Shown here in pieces: positions 1-12,600 of a stretch of DNA of 64,000 bases. The notes beneath the pieces are model-generated. The model was not told the origin of the DNA. It ran no database searches and was given only the letters and a program-made list of their open reading frames with translations. Position 1 is the stretch's first letter, and the number at the start of each line of letters is the position of its first letter. Origin of the DNA: Liolophura sinensis (lineage: Eukaryota > Mollusca > Polyplacophora > Chitonida > Chitonidae); contig NC_088297.1 of assembly GCF_032854445.1 (NCBI RefSeq), forward strand, positions 13,381,335 to 13,445,334, in the 5' to 3' direction. The translations under genes and the position numbers were made by a program.

Positions 1-695
1 GGTTGATTATAGATCTAGAAAGTTCCTCTAAAGTAACTGAAACTCCCACCCCCCCCCCCCCCCTCCCAAACAAATCATCCTACCAGGCATTGTGGTATAT
101 ACGGTTAATTACACACCTTCCTCAGTCCAAAAATATTTGGCCACATCTCCACGTTGCTGCTGGTTTACCATATTTATAAGTTTACCTCCCTTTGTACATG
201 TTATTCGATCCAAGCTATTTTAAGTAACTTGCAGAGTGATATTAAACTTCCCAGTGCCGGTAGCCAAACTCGACCGTTTGCATTTGGAGTTGCTGTCTTT
301 GTGAAGCGGTCTGACGACTACACGGAAGACTTTAGTACTTGCACAAACTAACCTTTATGCTCAATAACTCGACATAGCACTCGTGAAACAGAAAACGGCA
401 GACGTACCTTTCTAGCTTTACGGAGACACGCACATCTTCTTAATCGGCCATGGCTGTTATTGTGAGACAGGGGAGACAACTTTTGACAATCTGAAATGGG
501 GAGTGCTCAGATTTGCTTTTACATGGCGGTTCATGTACAGTAGAAACCTGGACAGGGAATTTGTACTTTCGATCTCGTTCCACTGCGGCTTTAAATCAAG
601 ACATTTTTTATGTAGTCGTCGAGGTGTGGTGTGTGGCTTACCACTGTTCGCTGCAGTAATAAATTAAAAAAAAAGAGAATACGACATTTTAATTA

Positions 696-925
696 ACACA
701 AATTTATTTATGTATTTATTTGATTAGTGTTTTACGCCGTACTCGGTAATATTTGACTTACGACGACGGCCAGGAAACCGGCAGAGCCAAGCGGAAACCC
801 ACGACATTGCATCCGCGAGATGGCGACATACGCCTACTTTCCCACGTACGACCGGAGAGGAAGCTAGCATAACCTGGACTTGAACTCACGGTCATGGCAA
901 TGGGTGAGTGGCAGCTGAGTCAAAC
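696..925 (-). mobile_element. SINE family A, nearly complete
   Basis: Minus copy with gattagtgttttacgccgta, ttccc-acgtacgaccggagag, gcataacctggacttgaact. The extreme head is degraded. Confidence 0.75.
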
Positions 926-944
926 ACCAATCAAAACATAGCTC

Positions 945-1080
945 CACGAATGACTTATGGGTTTCCCTCAGGATCTGCCCGGTTTCCTCCCACCGTAATG
1001 CTGGCCGCCGTCGTATAAGTGAAATATTCTTGAGTACGGTGTAAAACAGCAAGCAAATAAATAAGTAAATAAATAAAATA
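945..1080 (+). mobile_element. SINE family A, 3' half
   Basis: Plus copy from gacttatgggtttccctcag through accgtaatgctggccgccgt to aaacagcaagcaaataaata. It faces the minus copy just before it. Confidence 0.75.
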
Positions 1081-1339
1081 AAGGAACTAATGAATAACCA
1101 TTGAATAGAGAGTTAAACAACAATCAATCAATCAACCAATCAATGGATCAGGGCTGGTCATTCAGTACACTATTCTCACCAATTAAATGTTGATACAAAT
1201 CAATATTGATGTCGTTAATTAAAGTTTACGTCCAACATGCACCGAGCGATCTGTTCCACTACGGCATTACACACTGCATAGTACATAGTATTTATGTGGT
1301 AAGGTAAAATAAGCGAGCAGGTAAACTAAAACAAACAAT

Positions 1340-1470
1340 GGCCTGCAGCAACCTGCGGATGGTCATGTGTTTCCTCCGAAGTGTCCCCGGTTTCCTCGCA
1401 TCATAATGCTGGCCGCCGTAATATGAGTGAAAGTAATGCGTAAAACATAAATCAAATAAATCAATGCCAT
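1340..1470 (+). mobile_element. SINE family A, 3' half
   Basis: Contains cagcaacctgcggatggtca, ataatgctggccgccgtaat and gtaaaacataaatcaaataa, with a small internal deletion. Confidence 0.65.
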
Positions 1471-1601
1471 ACAACAAACAATCAATTACCATTTCATCTG
1501 TTTATTATATTATGGCACAGCAGTTTAACACGCCATCTGTGACCACACCACACTTCTACAGGCTATGAGCCCATGCAAATACACGTATTAATGTTCCAGG
1601 G

Positions 1602-1705
1602 TATAGCTCCCAGTTTCCTCGCACCGTAAAGCTGGCCGCTGCCATATTAGTGAAATATTTTTAAGAACAGCGTAAAACATCAATTGAATTAATAAATAAA
1701 GAAAT
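1602..1705 (+). mobile_element. SINE family A, 3' fragment
   Basis: Contains cagtttcctcgcaccgtaaa, gctggccgctgccatattag and gaacagcgtaaaacatcaat. Confidence 0.6.
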
Positions 1706-3180
1706 AACGGTAGAGCAGTTTAATACGCTATGTGTGACCATACCACACTTCTACAGGGTATGGGCTAATGTACACACATAGAATAATGTTCCTGGAATAG
1801 CTTTATGCTGTCCCGAAGAATTTTTCTCTTTGTTATGGGTGTTGTTAAATGGTTGAAGGAAACCGCAGTGCTTAGAAGAAGATAAAAAAAACAGGACCAA
1901 CACCGCCATTCACTTGCACACAAAAACACTTGCGAAAATGAGATAATTTATGAATATCATGCGCGGTTTACCTAACTTGTGTTCGTACAACAAAAACACA
2001 TCTTGTGTTCAAGTCTTTCACGCAAGACGTTGTGTTAATTCAACACAAAATAGTGTTGTTCAAACATGACACAAGACTTTTTTGTGTTCGAAAGGTTGTT
2101 TTCGTACAACACAAGAGTTTTTTGTACGTGGTATCTGGCAAAACTCCAGATTTAAAGCTGAAGCCGAACCTATTTGTCGTGAGTTGGATTCGCACCTGTG
2201 ACCTCACTGGCTAGGGACAGAGCGACTGCCAAATGAAGGGAAGAGTTCTACAACGAATTCTTTTCCTGAAATAAAAGACGTAAACCTATAATATATCTAA
2301 ACGTCAGAACATGACAGGATTAGGCCTGCATACATATGACATGGTACAGATATCACATAAACTGAGTATAGATTTAATGCACGTCATCCGGACCTGTCCG
2401 TGACATTTTGTGAACGGAGTAAATACTTTAACAGCGTTCGTTACTTTTGTGTTTGCAGATACATTTTCGATATATGATGACGGTTCTTTTGCGTGCCCAC
2501 GGCCGCTGTGTGGCATCTTTAACAAGATACAATCGATCCATTGTCCCATCGCTGCGTGCTTGTCCCTTCACCGATACTCTCTTGTGGATCCAAGACGTAC
2601 TCGACCGCAATCTTTGCTCCCACCAGCTTCGGCGGGACCGTCGGCTGAGCATTGCGCCATTAGCCGCAGGTTGTCATGGTGTCGCGTGAAATCTGACAGC
2701 TGGTGTACCTGCAAGGTCACATGACGCAGCGGAAGAGTATCTAGGTTTGGCCATTCATCACGTTTTATCTCGGCTAAAGCGTTAGAATTTCTTGGAATCG
2801 ATTCCGTTGCACGTATAGTTCTTTAAGCCTGCTTAATCCGATCCTACGAAGGAGGGCAGAATTGAGTAATTCTGATGTTGTAACGGATTAGGTCTCGTAG
2901 TACGTGTAACAGACTGAAATGTGATGCAGCAAAAGACGCGATGCATACCGGCGAATTAAGACGGATATCCCATGGTGTGCTTTACTAAACATGTGTGCAT
3001 AGTTTTTGAAAAGTTTTGCTGAACAGCGATATAGGTGCCATTTTGGAACAAGCCTAGTGTTGTATGGTGCAAGGACAGCGAACGTAGTGCGGGGGAACGT
3101 CAAATGGCGCATGTACGGAGTTGTATTTAACTCAACGTGTTAACCATCGGTAAGGTAAGGTAATGTTTTAAATTGCGCCT

Positions 3181-3406
3181 GGGGTCCTTCGTGGCCATGT
3201 GTATATCGTGCTAGCGCAGAACAATGACACAGAAACCTCTCACCAACACAATCACAGTGAGTTCAAGTGGAGCTCATGCTGGCGTCCTCTCCTGTCGTAT
3301 ACATGGAAAGGTCTGTCAGCAACTTACCGACGGTCGTGGGCTTCCCCGGGCTCCGCTGTCGTACGAGTGAAATACTCTTGAGAACAGCGAAAAGCTCCAA
3401 TCAAAT
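3181..3406 (+). mobile_element. SINE family A, full length, diverged
   Basis: Head ggggtccttcgtggccatgt, B-box-like gagttcaagtgg, core cgacggtcgtgggcttcccc and tail aacagcgaaaagctccaatc. Moderately diverged, so probably old. Confidence 0.8.
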
Positions 3407-4012
3407 CGTGTTCTCATGGTACGATTTGCCTCATCGACTGGTCGAAAGAAAACAAAAATCTTTTTTTTTTTTGTTAATTCAAAAAAGAGGAAGCCTGAAT
3501 ATTTCAACATTCTCTCTCTCATTCTGCTTTATGTGATTTTTATGGTTGCACTAAAATCAAATGACTGTTCATGAATGTTGACTTCTTTGGATTCTGTATA
3601 AATCGGAACGACAAATCGCAGCATAGTATCATGTGAACGGTGTTTAACCAAGTATGTATCCGGCATGGAGACACAGTATATGTACACACACCTGATGATT
3701 CCTCGCCATCATATAACTGAACAATAATCAAGGGCGACGTAAAATCTCAAGCATTCTTACATACCCAAACCCTTGGGCTGTTATCATGGCACCTTAGCAG
3801 CTATGTATGCAGGTGGCTTGTAGTTCAATGTTATGGTAGCACGTGAGCCGTTCGTAAGTCATGAATCTCATAGTTCTAATGAAAGGTAACAGTGATAGTC
3901 ATGTTTTTCGTCGATTAACTGTCACCGAGATGTATAAATGAGTTGCCTCAAGAGATGGCTTTTCCCAAGTAGTGAATGGTCCTAGTCACTATATAGATGT
4001 TGATACCAATTT

Positions 4013-4250
4013 ATTCATTTATTTGTTAGATGATTTATTTGATTGGTGTTTTACGACGCACTCAAGAATATTTCACTCATACGACGGCGACAAGCATTAT
4101 GGTGGGAGGGAACTGGGCAGCGCCCGGGGAAACCCAAGACCATCCGCAGGCTGCTAGTAGACCTTCCGGAGAGGAAGCCAGCATGAGCTAGACTTGAGCT
4201 CACAGCGACCGCATTGGTGAGGTGTTCCTGCATGGGTCATTGCATGAGTT
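4013..4250 (-). mobile_element. SINE family A, nearly full length
   Basis: Minus copy from tttgattggtgttttacgac through gaccatccgcaggctgctag to cgaccgcattggtgaggtgt and cctgcatgggtcattgc. The A-box end is lost. Confidence 0.8.
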
Positions 4251-4493
4251 TGCACGTCGGATGTTTGAACAGTTGCAATCAAAGCGCATCTGAGATACAT
4301 ATTTTGTTACCAACAACTATAATATTTTAGCGTGGTACACAAATTGAGTACTGATTGCACTCTGTCGCTTAGAACATACCTTGCGTCTTTCCAAGATCAA
4401 TGGAAACGGTCGACTGCTTGTCTCTGCATGATTCCGTCCGATTTTCGTGCTTTCATAGTTCTTTGGGGTGTATAACTTGCTGCCGTTTTAACA

Positions 4494-4615
4494 TTCACCT
4501 ATATGAACAGTTAGAACAAAAACCTAACAGAGTTAAATTTACTAGAGGCCATTTCCACGGTTACGTGTGACCATTTGCTGAATATCACACTGTCGTCAAT
4601 GCTCTGGATTTACTC
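4494..4615 (+). repeat. dispersed repeat E, copy 1
   Basis: The segment shares an ordered series of words with 11050-11180: gaacagttagaacaaaa, ccctaac/cctaac, ggccattt and cacactgtcgtcggtgctctgg-like text. Both copies are diverged and no ends could be defined. The family is unknown. Confidence 0.45.
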
Positions 4616-6610
4616 GCTAGGCTGTAAGGGTTTGTATTTTAAGAACACTGGGCTGTTCCTCTGAATCGTGAATATCTTTTTTTGAGTTTAGTGAAACTGA
4701 CTGATCATTTGATACTGGTTGACGATTTATACCGGAAGTGAAGCTTGTTTATATAGATATTCAAGATATATCAACTTTCATGCTTGACATGACTAAGACA
4801 TTCTTGTTCCAGATTCTATTCTTCCAATGTCTGCATTTATTATCCGATATATCAGAGAAGACACTGTAGCAATCGTACACAGCTTGAGCTTCCCAACCCC
4901 CTTTGTTTTCTGTCCTATTTTATACCCGACTGTACACACATCTTCTGATCGACCCACGTGGACACAAAGTTTGCCTACATCATTGCTCCCATCGACCTGG
5001 CCATCAAGGACTGTTTGTCTTTCCGCAAGCAAACTCCGAATAGCGTGGTTATACCGGCAGTTGGCAAGACAATTAAAAACAAGGTTACCTTAACAATTTC
5101 GTCTGGATTATGTTTTTTTTAACCGTATACTCTCCAAAAAAAAAAAAAATAAATAAAAATTAACAGAGAGTTTGAGTGTTTCCTGAGTGATAGTAGCATG
5201 TATTCTGTTAATTTGCAGCAGATTTTTCTGTTATAAATATAGCACAATACAGTACATTATGTAATTTAATATAAAGGTTGTATTAGAGTAACGGAATATT
5301 ATGTTGAACATGACACAGTATAATGTTTTAATAACAGTATACTTTTTAGCATCACTCAGAAAACAGAATATTAACAGAATATTAACAGATTATATTTTGA
5401 GTTTACACGACAAATACCATGCTTATGTTTTAATTTCGGCAAAACGACTACAGGGACAGCAGAGAGAATAAATATGACGTTATTATCAATATCATCAATA
5501 TATTAACGGCAAAGCCGTCATTTCGTTTCACATTTTGTAAGTTTGCTTTATATTATTATGAACTATCGACGTTTCTTCATTTCTTGGTGAGAATTGGTGT
5601 CAGCGGTCAATTAATGATTATCGTTTAACATCTGTTTCGGTTCTCTCCTTACCAACATAAACGCGTTATTTCTTGTTTGCTCCGTTACATATGAGTGTTT
5701 ATTAGCAAGCAATTACAGAAATCTGTATCTGTGAAATCGAAATATTGATATTTTTGCCTTATAAATTAAGCAAGGTAATTGTAAAGAAGGATATTCTGTA
5801 AGTTATTTGCTGCTGATCGAAACGACCATTGGGCTATTTCCTTCGCTATATTTATCACCGTGGCATTGGAACTACCGAAACACGGACCTTTCGAAAGGCA
5901 AGCTGATGTGGTGTTTAATTACCTTCTGAGCCAGTGAGGCTTCAAAATATGATTGTGGCAAGTCGTAGGTGAAGGATATTTTTTCGACAAGAACCATCAA
6001 GCAAAACGTTATTATTTTTAGAAAAGAACGTACTTAAAAATATTCGCAGTGGCAATATTTACAGAGAAATGTTACTAGGCTGACTGGGAAGTTTTCATGG
6101 GGCGGACTTCACGAAATCATTTTTGACCCAAAAAGTTTAAAATTTGACTGTTAGGGTTTACATATGTAATAACGCAACCAGTATAATTTCAAGCAAAACC
6201 GTATAATAACATTTGAACGGTTGAGTATTACTTGTATCATGAGAGTTGAAATACTGAGTTCTGTAAAAACATTCCTTCGAGAAATAGGCCCCTGGACATG
6301 CCAACTGTGTGGAAAATATAAATATATTTTGTTGGTTTTATTGTTTCAGAAAGAGTGGTTTAAGTCGGAGGGATGGTATGCTTGCTATCGTATGACGGGG
6401 ATCTCAACCATTTCGACCATGTGACTTTATTTCACAATCTCATCCCATTATACCAGAAACGCGCTTTGTTCGTACGTAACTGCATCGTATACCTGTGTAT
6501 ATCGTTAGGCAGAATGAAAATGTAGAACTAAAAAAACTAAATGTGCGCCTTTAATACGTTCCTTTAGACTGAATGGCTGCGCTGGTTCAAGTTTTGAACC
6601 TGTATGAAGA

Positions 6611-9600
6611 ATGTCGCCGGGCAGACACCCAAGTCTCCAAATGTTAGGTGGATTTTTGTGTACAGTTACTGTGGTGGGTGTCATCGACGTGTCCTCCACG
6701 ATGCCTCTTTTTCCTCGCCGTCTGTACAAAGACGGTGACTTCATCATCGGAGCAATAGTGCCAGCCACGAGAGACGCGGAGCACTGCAATGAGTTGTCGT
6801 CATCACCCGTGATGGTCGCAGAGGCTATACTGTGGACAGAGGCGCTTACATTTGCCATTGATACGATCAACGAAAACCAAGACCTTTTGGGCAATATGAC
6901 AATTGGCTACGATATTCGGGATAGCTGTTTCAGCAGCCAGATGGCTGTGCAGCACACGCTAGATTTTATTGACGTCATATCGGCACACTCTTCCGAAGAA
7001 TGCGTTGTTTGCTCCGAGCACGTGCCTACGTCATCCGAAAATGTGTCGTCTGCTTCTTCCTGTTTCGGAAAATTTTGTGAAGAGTTCGCTGCGCCAACGA
7101 CAGAATCTCCTAAGGGACGAGCTCTGCGCAGTTCTGACTATGCCAAGAAGAATGCAGTATCAAACCTGAGCTACTCAACAAATCTTTTCCGGATAACAAC
7201 AGCTTCGGAATCCGAATCTCCCAACAGTTCGATAGTTACGTGCCTTGTGAAGCCAGTGGTCGCTCTCATCGGCTGCCTGAACAGCGACCAGACATCGGCG
7301 GCAGCCGGGCTTGCCCAGGCCTCCATGCTTCCCATGGTCAGCTTCTGGTCCACGGTTGTCTCCCTTAGCGACCCGGCCCGGTATCCAACCTTCCTGAGGA
7401 CGATCATGGCCGACAACACGCAGAGCCGGCTACTCACGGACCTCATGCTCAAGTACGGCTGGTCTTACATCTCAATCATCGGGACGGATAATGAATACGG
7501 AAGGCAGGGTGGGTACGTCTTCAACTAGACTATCTACATCACAGCAACCAGTGAAATTACCAACAAATTTTAATGAAGTCATATAGCACATCACTATGGT
7601 AGCATATATATACCACCTTCACTACATCAGCTTTTGTAATACAGAGCGAGGTAGCGATGGAGTGAGGTAGTCAGTTAGCCAGGTTTCCTCTCATTACCTC
7701 GCAACATTGCTGCCTCACTGCCAACTGCTACCTCAACCTTGTAATACAAAGCAAGGTAGCGAGATGAGTCATCTCACTACCTCACAACATCGCTACACCA
7801 ATGCGTCTTTACCTCACTGCCTCACTACCTCTCTGCACCAACCTTTGTAATGCAGGGCAGGGTAGCGAGGCAGTGAGGTAGCCAGTCATTTCACTTTCCT
7901 CGTTACCTCACTGCCTCGCTACCTTAACCTTTGAATTAAACTTGAAATAGCCAGACAGGTAGGTCATCCATCGTCTTCCGTAAATGTCTTAAAACACAAA
8001 AGAAATAACGAGGAGTTAACGACATCCAACATAATCCGCTACCGTTATAACCACGTTTCCTGTGGTTTGTGTGACCTCAGTAACTTAATTTTATGTTGGC
8101 TTTTCCTTTAAAGAACTTAATCTGTGCATAAAGGTCGACATAAAGCTAATTGATGGATCAATTCATTCTTTTAAAACAGCCACGTCTTGTCCTTTGTGAA
8201 CAACAAACTAATTAATCCGTGATGTGATATCTTATTTTCCAGGTGTCGAGTCTCTGTTCGAACATACGGAAGACAAACACATTTGTGTAGCTCTCAAGGA
8301 ATTCTTCAACCCGCTGTCCAAGACGAGAGAGCGAGATATTGCGAGAATCATCCGGGCACTGTCTGAGAAAAGAGAGACGACTGTCGTCGTTTTGTTTATG
8401 GGTTGGTCACATGTTCATATGGTTCTCGAAGAAGCAGCAAGTCAAAATCTTACAGGTGAGACAACTTTATTTTTCAAACTTGGTTCTTAGTTACTGTGCA
8501 CGCCCTTTGGTCTAATCATGCCCCTACGTCACTAGGGACTGATGTTGAAGTATCAGGTGACACCAACTCTGTTTTTTGTTTTACTGGCGAGCCAACACTA
8601 AAATAAAATTTAAAATCCTCTTTTTATTTTGTCCGATCTTCATGTCTTTTTTGTTTGTTTGCTCTTTTTGTGGTAATTTTCCGGTTTCTCGAGGCTTTCC
8701 GATCGCGCAAATGTGTTTAGATGGAAAAATTGTTGGGACAGTCTACATTTTTTACAAATTATGTCATTTTTTCAGTTTATTTTTATATTTGTACCCTCTC
8801 TAACGAGAAAGGATGGGGGCTCTCGCAATGTAATGCATCTAAAAGGCGAGATTTTCGGGTACTTGATTTTACGGGTCTGTCTGCTCAACCGCGCCGGTAA
8901 GAGCTACCGTAAAATCACGTTTCTTGGCCGCGTTGTCTCGCGAGATTCCCCCACCCCTCCACACACACACACACACACACGCACACACACTCCCTGTCTC
9001 GTCCAACCCTGCGTTAACTCGCGAGACTCTTGAAATACAGACTAGGCTTATTCACTCCCGGCTAATTCGCCTCAGGCTCTATGTCATGGCGTTTGTCTGG
9101 TTCCCTCCACCCTAATACGTGGACGGCATCTTTTATCAAAGAAATAGCCTTGAGTACGGCGCTAAATACCGGTGACTTATTTCTTTCATTAGTGTTTAAT
9201 ATAAAGGACTACAACATGGATGCCTTGCTCAAGAACTTTTCGCTTAGGGCGGTCATGTCAGGTTTACGTGTGGAGGAAACTAGAGCGCCCAGGGCTAACC
9301 TGCCCTAATTCTTCACATTTTTAAGAAATCTGGTCCAATTCTCTTGGGCCAATATACATGTAACTGTAATACACATTTTTTGTTTTCTTTTTTTGACATA
9401 GAATTAGTCCTTTTAGTGATACATATCTTTACTTTTCCGAAAAAACTGCAAGCGAAATGTAAGCTTCGTTTTCAGCACTATTAATATCTGTCCTAAAACT
9501 TAGAACAAATAGTAAGCATCATTGAATTGAGCAAGTAAATCACTATATGTGTGAACAACAGTATTTTGTCTTCGATCTTTTCTAGGTATCGTCTGGATGG

Positions 9601-12600
9601 GAACAGATTCTTGGGGACGTCACCCGGATATTGAGAGGTACAACCGTTCTCTGGTGGAAGGCGCCATCGCTCTTTCCCTTCCCCGGCTAGTCTTCCCGAG
9701 ATTCCGCGAGTATTTGCGAGAGCTTGACGTCATCTGCTCCCCGGACCACCCATGGTTGTATCGTCTGCTTTGTTTACAAGGAATATGTGACCCGGAAGTG
9801 GTAGAGTTCCACCAAGAATGCTGCCGGGGCTACTTCCGCAAAAACAAAAGGATGCTGTGTCCACTTCCACCGGCGTTGGATGTGCTGGCTAGTTTGGAAG
9901 ACGTCGCCCATTTTGTGAGCGTAGACACCATTTTCAATGCTGTTCGTACGGTGGTATACGGATTAGAAGCCTATCTGAAAAATAACTCCCATGATGGCGA
10001 CATCAAGGGTTTCCGGAGAGACAGCTTTAGACACAGCGACCTCTTGGCGCACATGAAAGGTGGCGAATTCGTGGACGTCAGCGGTAAGAATGTGAAGTAT
10101 ACGGCCAGTGGAGTCATCGCCGACGTTTCCTACGAGGTGGTAAATCTACAATTTGACGAATGTAAGGAATCTCTGGTATGGAGGACCGTGGGTAGCGCGG
10201 CCATCTTGGACGGACAGGTTTCCCTTACAATAGGAGATGATCTAGTTCGATTTACAGGAGGTAATTATAATATATGGAGTCAAACTCGGCTTGTTTTCAG
10301 AAACATATATATCGCAACGTTTGCTTGTTTTTGTTCTTTTCTAATTGGGATTTGACGTCACTTGTAACAAGGCAGATAGATTACTAATTGATTGAATATA
10401 GTTATTGCGACCATTGAGCTATATTATATTTGTATGTCATGTTACACATACAAGTATTGCACGACACCTTGCTGCCTTCCTCTCGCAGGTGGGAAGGTCT
10501 GCAAGCAACCTGTGGATAGTCGTATGTTTCCCTCAGTCTCTGTCTGGTTTCCTCCCACCATGATGCTCTCCGCCGTCGTATAAGGGAAATATTCTTGAGT
10601 ACGGCGTAAACACAGACACGAGGTGTTGCACGAGGTGACATTTACTGTGGGGAGGGATATGTATTTCCGTGGAAACTGGTCTTTAAAGTTCTTTCTGAAA
10701 TGCGTCTTGTGATCATCAACTTAGAAGGTTACTGCATGATCTTCACGCTCAGAATTAGTACAATAAAGTACCTGTTTCAATGGCGACTCGGGTCTAAGCT
10801 GGTCTAACCCTGAATTACCGTTAGTCGGGAATGGTTCCCCCATGCATGAAAAAAAAATAGGCAGTGTGTTATGAAGTTATCCAAACAATGAAACAGATAT
10901 CAACAAAGGGAATAAACAAACAACACGTTCCAAAAACTTGATTTGTCGTACACACTTGTTTGGTGTCCGCAGGGGAATAAATTTTTACACTTTGACTAAA
11001 GTCAAACCTGGCTTTGTTGATCCCACACCACATTTGGGCCGGTGCCGGTTTAGCCATTTAAATGAACAGTTAAAATAAAACCCTAACTGGGATAAAATGA
11101 CACGAGTTCGTACTCCACCAGTTATACATGTGGCCATTTACCAATCATCACACTGTCGTCGGTGCTCTGGTTTTGCTAAACTCTAATATTTATATCGAAT
11201 CTTTCAAGTTGGCACCAGGAGTCTTAGTGTGGTTTTAAGCCAGTCTTCAGCTGTGCCCGGTGCAGTCTAGGTTCTGATCCTATGTTAGCTAAAATGGATT
11301 TTGGTTTCTTTGTCTAACCGAGACCAGGCAAATAAAAAATAAATCTTTGGCCAGACGTTTGTACAAAGCTAATGTCTATGACCAGAAAAAATTGATTTGT
11401 CATTGAATTATTATTTAACCTATTGAGTCACATCGTCTTATTTGCTTATTGCCTTTAATCAGCTACACAAACTAGTGTTTTGATGACCTCATCATACTGA
11501 TCATATACACGGTGCAAATTTCCCCGCACGGCAGTGAATGATTGGTGTAGGATACCCGAACACAAAGTACCACATATGTTTTAATCTTTGTGGGTCTGCA
11601 GTTTTAACCGTGCAAATCAATCACGTAACGATTGAAACTGAAGTCTCACAGACACAACTGCCTTACAGGGCGGGCTATGATACTTAGCACATGTCTTACA
11701 GCAAGCCATGATACTGAGCAGTTGCCTTACAGTAGACGACGATATTGAGCAGCTACCTTACAGTAGGCTACGACATTGAGCAGATGCCAAAATGTAAGCT
11801 ACATGTACAATACTGAGCAGCCTAGAGAGGGTACACATGTCTTACAGCAAGCCATGATGCTGAGCAGTTGCCTTACAGTAGGCGACGATATTGAACAACT
11901 ACCTTATAGTTGGCTAGGATATTGAGCAGCTGCCAAAATGAAAGGTACATGTACAATACTGAGGAGCTGTCCTACAGCGCGGGCTATGATACTGAGCACG
12001 TCTTACAGAAAACCATTATACTGAGCAGTTGCCTTACACTAGGCGACGATACTGAGCTGCTATCTTATAGAACGCTGCACTATTGAGGCCTCCCAGTGGG
12101 CCTCGATACTGAGCAGGAGCCTTACTGTAAGCTATTACGCTGCGCAGCGAAACTGTTTCTGGTCCATTCTGTACCGTACCCCTCATTACTTCCAAACCGC
12201 TCAGTATCGAGACCACACGGCTGTGTTGTCTACATATAACCACTTCCCCTTGTCCGCTCGCATTGATGACGCTGGTTTGGTTTAAATTAATTTTTAATTA
12301 ATTTAAAAAAGAAGGAACGATTACATTGCTTATTCTTGAATGTTAGCCATATTTGGCAGTTTTATTCAACAATATGCTTACGTCAAAGCGAGGCTTTTAC
12401 AAATGCTCTTTGTATTATGTAGTTGCACTACCCTGTTGTAGGCGCCGCCAGAGTGACGTCACGGTGCAGTCCACCATGTGAGCCTGGCTCCAAAGTTCTG
12501 CTGAGCCCACAAGAGTGTTGCTGGGAGTGTCAGCCGTGCGTGGAGGGCACCGTGTCGAACGCCTCGATGATGAGGGAGTGTACCGTGTGTGACGTCATCG

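Larger units (their letters stand above)
1..6610. other. gene-poor, SINE-rich 5' flank
   Basis: I find no convincing coding exon here. The open frames of 60-104 codons (for example 2410-2724 on + and 4827-5093 on +) lack recognisable domains and matching splice phases. The stretch holds a poly-C run near 51-63, several copies of SINE family A (listed separately), a segment around 1980-2130 rich in ACACAA/TTGTGTT words in both orientations, and one copy of a dispersed repeat near 4494-4615. An unrecognised lineage-specific exon cannot be excluded. Confidence 0.6.

Noticed and set aside
2410-2724. 104-codon open frame as a candidate gene
   Set aside because: Overlapping open frames exist on both strands, no domain is recognisable, and no flanking exon with compatible phase was found.
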